Of a stretch of 64,000 nt of DNA, positions 58,955 to 64,000 are shown one piece after another (the stretch's first letter is position 1; each line of letters begins with the position of its first letter). The notes below the pieces were generated by a model that did not search any database, was not told the origin of the DNA, and saw only the letters and a list, made by a program, of their open reading frames with translations. The DNA is from an uncultured Marinococcus sp. Its GTDB lineage: Bacteria; Bacillota; Bacilli; Bacillales; Marinococcaceae. The stretch is from the NCBI RefSeq assembly GCF_947493875.1, contig NZ_CANLSU010000001.1, forward strand, positions 1 to 64,000. Direction: 5' to 3'. Position numbers and translations under genes: made by a program.

Positions 58955-59158
58955 ATGCCAAAAATGAAATCTCACCGCGGAGCAGCAAAACGTTTTCGCA
59001 AAACAGGAAGCGGCCGTGTAAAACGCGCACGCGCATTCACGAGCCATATGTTTTCGCATAAATCCCAAAAGCAAAAGCGTAACCTTCGTAAGCCGGAGCT
59101 TGTTTCCAAGTCCGACTACAAGCGTATCAAGACACTACTGCCGAAAACGAAAAAATAA
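58955..59158 (+). CDS. rpmI: 50S ribosomal protein L35
   Basis: Small basic large-subunit protein of 67 residues, [20 protein letters not shown] onward, full length for the family. ATG at 58955 follows AAAGGAGGATG. Second gene of the L20-controlled operon. Confidence 0.97.
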   Translation: MPKMKSHRGAAKRFRKTGSGRVKRARAFTSHMFSHKSQKQKRNLRKPELVSKSDYKRIKTLLPKTKK

Positions 59159-59199
59159 GCACGGCCAAATAATTGAGATAATCTAAGGAGGGGTTGACG

Positions 59200-59553
59200 A
59201 TGCCAAGAGTAAAAGGCGGATATGTGGCACGTCGCAGACGTAAACGAGTATTAAAACTCGCGAAAGGTTATAGAGGTTCTAAGCACAGACTGTTTAAAAC
59301 AGCACAGGAACAGGTAATGAAGTCCCTGCAGTATGCTTACCGGGACCGTCGCCAGCGCAAGCGCGAATTCCGTAAGCTGTGGATTGCACGCATTAACGCA
59401 GCAGCGCGGTTGAACGGCTTATCCTACAGCCGCATGATGCATGGCCTGAAGCAGGGCGGTATCCAAATGAACCGTAAAATGCTCGCAGATCTTGCAGTAA
59501 ATGATGAAAAAGCATTTGCAGAGCTTGCTGAAAAAGCGAAATCAAACTTATAA
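59200..59553 (+). CDS. rplT: 50S ribosomal protein L20
   Basis: Large-subunit assembly protein of 117 residues, with the basic N-terminal tail [20 protein letters not shown] and the globular C-terminal domain. ATG at 59200 follows AAGGAGGGG; the codon two positions upstream is not used. It is expected to repress its own operon through the leader at 58141-58345. A bidirectional terminator follows. Confidence 0.97.
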   Translation: MPRVKGGYVARRRRKRVLKLAKGYRGSKHRLFKTAQEQVMKSLQYAYRDRRQRKREFRKLWIARINAAARLNGLSYSRMMHGLKQGGIQMNRKMLADLAVNDEKAFAELAEKAKSNL

Positions 59554-59559
59554 TTAAAC

Positions 59560-59597
59560 AAAAAGCGGAGCGCCCGTAATGAGGCGTTCCGCTTTTT
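59560..59597. terminator. Bidirectional terminator between rplT and ysdB
   Basis: Arms AAAAAGCGGAGCGCC / GGCGTTCCGCTTTTT (one mismatch) with an 8-nt loop; T-rich on either strand. Confidence 0.9.
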
Positions 59598-60003
59598 AAT
59601 GTTTTTCCGGCTGTGTTGCTTCAAGCTTTTGCATGAACTCTTTCACCGGACTGTTCCACTCGATGGCAGCTTCCGGGTAAAGTGAAAGAATTTCCCGTTC
59701 GAGAAAGGTGAAATCCTCGCGCTGAAAGCCGCGCAAATGCTCGCTTTCAATCACCCAGAGCGAAATAGTAACCACTTCAAACGCTTTTTCGGTTGTACCT
59801 ACGTATTTTTCGCCTTCAAACATGACGCCTTTGTGGGTAGCCAGTAGATTTTTCCGTACATTTTGCTGGTCATCAAGCAGATAGAATTGTTTTTTATGGT
59901 GGGCTGCTTCCAGTTTTCTTCTTGAATTATTCCAGTATCTCCAAAACGAGTATATGATAATAACAAGCGCGATCAACAGCAGCACCCGCAAAAGAATACC
60001 CAA
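59596..60003 (-). CDS. ysdB: YsdB, sigma-W-dependent membrane protein
   Basis: Protein of 135 residues with one N-terminal membrane helix (LLLIALVIIIYSFW) and a cytoplasmic domain of unknown function. It is recognised from position between rplT and ysdC and from its pattern (ESEHLRGFQREDF). The start is TTG at 60003, 8 nt after GGAGGG. In B. subtilis ysdB belongs to the sigma-W envelope stress regulon, and a sigma-W consensus promoter is present 64 nt upstream here. The neighbouring ysdA of B. subtilis is absent. Confidence 0.85.
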   Translation of the reverse strand: MGILLRVLLLIALVIIIYSFWRYWNNSRRKLEAAHHKKQFYLLDDQQNVRKNLLATHKGVMFEGEKYVGTTEKAFEVVTISLWVIESEHLRGFQREDFTFLEREILSLYPEAAIEWNSPVKEFMQKLEATQPEKH

Positions 60004-60066
60004 TCTTTACACCCTCCTCTGCATCTATCGGATTAAGCGCACATAAACCTTATCATTTCTAATATA

Positions 60067-60092
60067 TACGAACAGTATATTAAAAAGTTTCA
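60067..60092 (-). promoter_or_regulatory. Sigma-W promoter of ysdB
   Basis: Minus strand TGAAAC (60092-60087), exactly 16 bp, CGTA (60070-60067), a full match to the sigma-W consensus including the T-rich start of the spacer. Confidence 0.85.
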
Positions 60093-60119
60093 CAGGTTCC
60101 CGGGTATGATAGATTATGT

Positions 60120-60148
60120 TTGAGCCCTGCGGCAAAGTTCTTTATACT
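60120..60148 (+). promoter_or_regulatory. Vegetative promoter of ysdC
   Basis: TTGAGC (60120-60125), 17-bp spacer, TATACT (60143-60148). Confidence 0.7.
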
Positions 60149-60186
60149 GAATATGGAAGAACCCGCACCACAACGCTTGTACTGAT

Positions 60187-60220
60187 GAAAATATTAATGC
60201 GGCTCATTAATAATATTTTC
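60187..60220 (+). other. A+T-rich inverted repeat in the ysdC 5' leader
   Basis: Arms GAAAATATTA-ATG / CATTAATAATATTTTC (3-nt bulge) about 40 nt downstream of the promoter and 50 nt before the start. It could be an operator or an RNA stem; no regulator recognised. Confidence 0.4.
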
Positions 60221-60269
60221 CCTTTGCATGTGTGTGTAAAACAACCGTACATAAAGGAGGCAGCATGAA

Positions 60270-61358
60270 ATGGCAGAATTAGATTCAACATTGCAGATGC
60301 TAAAGGACCTCACGGACGCAAACGGCGTTCCGGGGAACGAACAGGAACCAAGAAAAGTGATGACCCAGTATATTTCTCCTTACGCCGATGAAATGAGCAC
60401 CGATCGGCTGGGGAGTCTGATTGCCAAAAAAACCGGCCAGGCCGGGGGCCCGAAATTAATGATTACCGGGCATTTGGACGAAATTGGTTTTATGATATCG
60501 GGAATCGATGAGAATGGCTTTTTGAAATTCCAGACCCTCGGGGGATGGTGGAGCCAGGTGATGCTCGCCCAGCGGGTGAAGGTAATGACGAGAAAAGGAA
60601 ACATTACCGGCGTCATCGGCTCGAAGCCGCCACATATTCTGCCGGCGGAGCAGCGTAAGAAGGCGATGGAAATTAAAGATATGTTCATCGATATCGGTGC
60701 TTCAAGTAAGGAAGAAGCAGAGTCATTCGGCGTGCGTCCTGGGGACTCAGTCGTGCCGGTATGTGATTTTGAAGTGATGAACAATGAAAAATTACTGATG
60801 GCGAAAGCCTGGGACAACCGTATTGGCTGTGCTATCGCGATTGAGGTGCTGAAGCGACTCGAAAACGAATCCCATCCGAATGAAATTTACGGTGTCGGGG
60901 CTGTACAGGAGGAAGTCGGACTGCGCGGAGCGAAAACAGCAACCAACCTGATTCAGCCGGATATCGGATTTGCGGTAGATGTAGGCATTGCCGGGGATAC
61001 GCCGGGTGTCACAAGTAACGACGCCAGAGCGAAAATCGGTAAAGGACCACAGCTTCTTATGATGGATGCCTCCGTTATCGCACACAAAGGGCTGCGTGAT
61101 TTCGTTGTCGGTGTGGCTGAAGAAAAGGAAATTCCTTTTCAGTTTGACATGATGGCAAACGGCGGCACAGATGCAGGATCTATTCACCTGTCCGGTGAAG
61201 GAGTACCGGCTATGGCCATTACGATTCCGACCCGCTATATTCATACGCATGCAGCTATTCTTCACAGGGATGACTTTGAGCATGCCGTGCAGTTAATCGT
61301 AGAAATTGCTAAGCGTCTGGACCGCGACACAGTAGAGTCGTTAACGTACGAAGCATAA
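60270..61358 (+). CDS. ysdC: M42 family aminopeptidase (YsdC type)
   Basis: Metal-dependent cytosolic aminopeptidase of the glutamyl aminopeptidase/tetrahedral peptidase family. In 362 residues the metal ligands are visible: [10 protein letters not shown] (about 66), AWDNRIGCA (about 180), catalytic [10 protein letters not shown] (about 213), [13 protein letters not shown] and the C-terminal [15 protein letters not shown] at 60270 follows AAAGGAGG about 10 nt upstream. A terminator follows. Confidence 0.93.
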   Translation: MAELDSTLQMLKDLTDANGVPGNEQEPRKVMTQYISPYADEMSTDRLGSLIAKKTGQAGGPKLMITGHLDEIGFMISGIDENGFLKFQTLGGWWSQVMLAQRVKVMTRKGNITGVIGSKPPHILPAEQRKKAMEIKDMFIDIGASSKEEAESFGVRPGDSVVPVCDFEVMNNEKLLMAKAWDNRIGCAIAIEVLKRLENESHPNEIYGVGAVQEEVGLRGAKTATNLIQPDIGFAVDVGIAGDTPGVTSNDARAKIGKGPQLLMMDASVIAHKGLRDFVVGVAEEKEIPFQFDMMANGGTDAGSIHLSGEGVPAMAITIPTRYIHTHAAILHRDDFEHAVQLIVEIAKRLDRDTVESLTYEA

Positions 61359-61359
61359 A

Positions 61360-61402
61360 AACCAGCCTTTCTGTCCATAAGGGACGGGAGGGCTGTTTAT
61401 TT
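61360..61402 (+). terminator. Terminator of ysdC
   Basis: Imperfect hairpin with paired ends AGCC / GGCT and inner GTCC / GGAC-like arms, followed by GTTTATTTT. Confidence 0.65.
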
Positions 61403-61462
61403 TCTTTCTGTGTCCGGCCAAAATGTGCTACGATGAGAGAAAATACTGGGGGAGACAGCGAA

Positions 61463-62230
61463 GTGAAGCGGATAGAATCGGCAAAAAACCCGAAAGTAAA
61501 AGAGATAAAAAAACTTCATAAACGTAAGGAACGTGAAAGGTCAGGGCTTTTTTTAATTGAGGGAGACCATGCGCTGACAGAAGCCGTCCGGTCGCAGGCT
61601 TGGATTGAAGAAATTTTCATTGAAGAGCATAAAGAGTGGCCGCAGGTTTTCAATGAAATACCAACACCGGCCACAGAGGTAACAGAAAGCGTCATGAAAG
61701 AAATCAGCTCGACGGAAACGCCGAAAAATATTGTAGCTGTATGCCGAATTCCTGAATTTTCTAATGTGAGAAGCGGCGGATATTCGTTTTTCGTGCTGGT
61801 GGACAGCATTCAGGACCCTGGTAATCTGGGAACAATTATCCGGACGGTTGATGCGCTTGGAAAAGGGGTAGTCGTTCTTGGCACAGGTACGGTGGATGCG
61901 TACAACGAAAAGGTGGTCCGGGCGACGCAGGGCTCATTGTTTCATGTTCCGGTACTCCAGGAGGACCTGGGAGAATGGCTGGAATGGCTGCAGGAAACGG
62001 ACATTCCGTGCTTCGGCACTTCGCTTGATGAAGGAACGTCGTATTCGGCACTTGAGCCGCAGCCTTACTTTGCGTTGATTATTGGCAATGAAGGAGCCGG
62101 TGTACAAAAGAAATGGCTCGAGCGGACCGACCAGAACCTGTACATTCCGATTCCGGGACAGGCAGAATCACTAAATGCGGCTGTCTCTGCCGGTATCCTC
62201 CTGTATCATTTGAAGCAGACAGATTGGTGA
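61463..62230 (+). CDS. ysgA: SPOUT-family RNA 2'-O-ribose methyltransferase (YsgA/TrmH type)
   Basis: Probable 23S rRNA or tRNA ribose methyltransferase. The 255-residue protein has an N-terminal substrate-binding domain (KRIESAKNPKVKEIKKL, FLIEGDHAL) and a C-terminal SPOUT knot with the motifs DSIQDPGNLGTIIRT, IIGNEGAGV and PIPGQAESLNAAVSAGILLY. GTG at 61463 lies 8 nt after GGGGGAG and fits the family N-terminus; ATG at 61433 would add a poorly conserved extension. The target nucleotide is not known from sequence. Confidence 0.9.
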   Translation: MKRIESAKNPKVKEIKKLHKRKERERSGLFLIEGDHALTEAVRSQAWIEEIFIEEHKEWPQVFNEIPTPATEVTESVMKEISSTETPKNIVAVCRIPEFSNVRSGGYSFFVLVDSIQDPGNLGTIIRTVDALGKGVVVLGTGTVDAYNEKVVRATQGSLFHVPVLQEDLGEWLEWLQETDIPCFGTSLDEGTSYSALEPQPYFALIIGNEGAGVQKKWLERTDQNLYIPIPGQAESLNAAVSAGILLYHLKQTDW

Positions 62231-62233
62231 TGG

Positions 62234-62262
62234 TTGCAATCGGGCCGGGCTTTTTCTATAAT
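62234..62262 (+). promoter_or_regulatory. Vegetative promoter of pheST
   Basis: TTGCAA (62234-62239), 17-bp spacer, perfect TATAAT (62257-62262), immediately after the ysgA stop. Confidence 0.8.
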
Positions 62263-62268
62263 AATGCA

Positions 62269-62526
62269 TATTGAAACATATAAACACAAATGCGCAGATG
62301 AAGAGTAGTAGCATTGCTTCCTGCTGGACAGGGAAAAGGTATCGCTGACTGAAAATACCTTACAGTAAGGATTTGTGAATTCGCTTCGGAGCAGCCGCTG
62401 GAGTATTCCCTGTGGAAGAAAAGCGTGCCGGAACCTGTCGTTACAGGAAAGTGAGCTGTGCACTGCAGCTAACAAGGGTGGTACCGCGAGCCTTCGTCCC
62501 TTTCAGGGAGAGGGCTCTTTTTATTT
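62269..62526 (+). promoter_or_regulatory. T-box riboswitch leader of pheST (phenylalanine)
   Basis: T-box AACAAGGGTGGTACCGCGAG at 62471-62490, followed by terminator arms GAGCC...CCCT / AGGG...GGGCTC (62488-62518) and TTTTTATT. A TTC triplet at 62406-62408 fits a Phe specifier codon. Expected to respond to uncharged tRNA-Phe. Confidence 0.93.
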
Positions 62527-62552
62527 GGCATAAAAATGGAGGGAAGCAGGAT

Positions 62553-63587
62553 ATGATAGAACGCTTGGAGGAACTGCAGCAGGAAGCGCTGCAGCAGATT
62601 GAAGAAGCTGGCGATACAAAAGAATTGGAGCAGGTGAGAGTAAAATACTTAGGGAAGAAAGGCCCGATTACGGAAGTGCTCCGGGGGATGGGGCAGCTGT
62701 CCAAGGAGGAGCGCCCCGTTGTTGGCCAAAAAGGAAACGAAGTACGTGAAGCCATTCAGGAGCGTCTGGAGAAAAAGACGAAAATGCTTGCCGAAGAAGC
62801 ATTAAAGGAAAAGCTTAATAAAGAGACGCTGGATGTAACACTTCCGGGACGTAAAGTTCAGCGCGGGGCGAAGCACCCGCTGACGAGCGTGGTGGAGGAG
62901 ATTGAAGATATCTTTATCGGCATGGGATTCGAAGTGACTGAAGGACCGGAGGTCGAAACCGATTATTATAACTTTGAGGCCATGAATCTGCCAAAGGACC
63001 ATCCGGCCCGGGATATGCAGGATTCTTTTTATGTCAGCAGTGATCTGCTTCTGCGTACGCAGACGTCGCCGGTGCAGGCCCGCTCGATGGAACGCCACCA
63101 CGGCGAAGGACCGGTAAAAATCATCTGTCCGGGCAAGGTCTACCGCCGGGATGACGATGATGCTACTCACTCCCACCAGTTTATGCAAATCGAAGGGCTG
63201 ATGGTTGATGAAAATATCCGGATGAGTGATTTAAAAGGGGTACTCGAAACATTTGTGAAAAAATACTTCGGAGAGGAAAGAGAAATCCGCCTCCGCCCGA
63301 GCTACTTTCCGTTTACCGAACCGTCTGCAGAGCTTGATGTTTCGTGCGGCATCTGCGCCGGGGAAGGCTGCCGCATCTGCAAGCATACCGGGTGGATTGA
63401 AGTACTCGGGTGCGGAATGGTGCATCCACGCGTGCTGGAAATGAGCGGCTTTGATCCCGATGTCTACAGCGGCTTTGCCTTTGGAATGGGAGTGGAGCGC
63501 TTCTCCCTCCTGAAATACGGCATTGACGATATCCGGCATTTTTACACGAACGATATGCGCTTTTTAAAACAATTCACTCGAGTATAG
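62553..63587 (+). CDS. pheS: Phenylalanyl-tRNA synthetase alpha subunit
   Basis: Catalytic subunit of the heterotetrameric Phe-tRNA synthetase. The 344-residue chain has an N-terminal coiled coil (1-85) and a class II core: [45 protein letters not shown] and [14 protein letters not shown] at 62553 follows GGAGGG and gives the family N-terminus; the longer upstream frame lies inside the T-box leader. It is 15 nt before pheT. Confidence 0.98.
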   Translation: MIERLEELQQEALQQIEEAGDTKELEQVRVKYLGKKGPITEVLRGMGQLSKEERPVVGQKGNEVREAIQERLEKKTKMLAEEALKEKLNKETLDVTLPGRKVQRGAKHPLTSVVEEIEDIFIGMGFEVTEGPEVETDYYNFEAMNLPKDHPARDMQDSFYVSSDLLLRTQTSPVQARSMERHHGEGPVKIICPGKVYRRDDDDATHSHQFMQIEGLMVDENIRMSDLKGVLETFVKKYFGEEREIRLRPSYFPFTEPSAELDVSCGICAGEGCRICKHTGWIEVLGCGMVHPRVLEMSGFDPDVYSGFAFGMGVERFSLLKYGIDDIRHFYTNDMRFLKQFTRV

Positions 63588-63602
63588 AAGGAGAATGCAG
63601 AC

Positions 63603-64000
63603 ATGTTGATCTCATATAAGTGGCTGAAAGATTATGTAGATATTGAAGATATTACTCCCGAAGAAATCGCTGACCGTCTGACTACGGGAGGCGTGGAGGT
63701 AGACGCCCTGTACCGGCGTGCCGAGCCGATTGAGGGTTGCGTCGTCGGATACGTTACCGGAGCCGAAAAGCATCCGGATGCGGATAATTTAAACATCTGC
63801 CAGGTGGATCAGGGAGGAGAAACGGTGCAGATTATCTGCGGAGCTGACAACGTGGCAGCCGGACAGAAGGTCGTAGTGGCAAAGCCTGGCACCGTGCTGC
63901 CCGGGGGCATGGAAATTAAAGCAACGGAAATACGCGGCGAGGAATCCAACGGTATGATTTGCTCTCTCCAGGAGCTCGGTGTGGAAGCTAAACTGGTTCC
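63603..64000 (+). CDS. pheT: Phenylalanyl-tRNA synthetase beta subunit, 5' part
   Basis: First 132 residues of the beta subunit; the rest is beyond the right edge. It starts MLISYKWLKDYVDIEDITPE and carries the tRNA-binding EMAP/Trbp-like domain (GYVTGAEKHPDADNLNICQV, IICGADNV, GEESNGMICS). ATG at 63603 follows AGAAGGAG. Transcribed with pheS from the T-box-controlled promoter. Confidence 0.97.
   Translation, partial: MLISYKWLKDYVDIEDITPEEIADRLTTGGVEVDALYRRAEPIEGCVVGYVTGAEKHPDADNLNICQVDQGGETVQIICGADNVAAGQKVVVAKPGTVLPGGMEIKATEIRGEESNGMICSLQELGVEAKLV

Noticed and set aside
62412-62552. Upstream extension of pheS
   Set aside because: The extra codons are the T-box leader itself, including the antiterminator and terminator.

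Overview
The window is a chromosomal core segment of a low-to-mid GC Firmicute of the family Bacillaceae. Gene order follows the Bacillus subtilis tyrS-to-pheT region almost step by step: tyrS, rpsD, hisJ, ezrA, nifZ-thiI, ytcJ, sppA-yteJ-tpx, ytxK-ackA, argGH, ytkKL, ytoI, nrnA, dnaE, ytsJ, accDA, pfkA-pyk, fxsA, ytwI, citZ-icd-mdh, phoPR, polA-mutM-coaE, gapB, speD, nrdR-dnaB-dnaI, thrS, infC-rpmI-rplT, ysdB/ysdC, ysgA, pheST. Firmicute-style control elements agree with this: three T-box leaders, an L20 leader, an S4-type leader, GGAGG ribosome sites and many TTG/GTG starts. The acidic Asn/Ser/Asp/Glu tail of the first protein and the Glu/Asp-rich exported domains suggest a salt- or alkali-adapted lineage; that is inference.

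Layout. 1-3281 (minus) is a class A penicillin-binding protein with a repeat-bearing acidic tail that runs off the left edge. 3282-5659 holds a Tyr T-box, tyrS and the convergent rpsD. 5989-7330 (minus) is hisJ plus free-methionine-sulfoxide reductase. 7601-17911 covers division (ezrA), sulfur transfer (nifZ-thiI), an amidohydrolase, SppA, a thiol peroxidase, YtxK and acetate kinase. 18033-20411 is a Lon-like AAA protease that is not part of the B. subtilis neighbourhood. 20750-28080 holds argGH, a stress protein on the minus strand, ytkK, ytkL, ytoI and nrnA. 28122-45304 carries DNA polymerase DnaE, malic enzyme, acetyl-CoA carboxyltransferase, lower glycolysis, the citrate-to-oxaloacetate genes and PhoPR. 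45568-54578 is replication and repair (polA, mutM, dnaB, dnaI) with coaE, gapB, speD and nrdR between. 54719-55828 is mqnC of the futalosine menaquinone route. 55829 to the end is translation (thrS, infC-rpmI-rplT, pheST) plus ysdB, ysdC and ysgA.

The genes mostly serve central carbon flow (pfkA, pyk, ackA, citZ, icd, mdh, ytsJ, gapB), fatty acid precursor supply, arginine synthesis, genome replication and translation. There is no phage, insertion sequence, CRISPR array, tRNA or rRNA that I can see.

The most striking feature is negative. At six junctions where B. subtilis carries sporulation or spore genes (sspA; ytfJ/gerW; ytrH-ytrI; ytvI/spoVV; ytaF; ytxC) the flanking genes here are joined with no room for them, in one case overlapping. 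This points to a lineage that has lost endospore formation. Other observations of interest are a speD 5' leader with an eight-base element able to pair with the ribosome-binding site, paired CcpN-like operators at gapB, a sigma-W promoter at ysdB, a sigma-B-like promoter at the stress protein gene, an ATT start in infC, and an 87-bp tandem repeat in the penicillin-binding protein tail.
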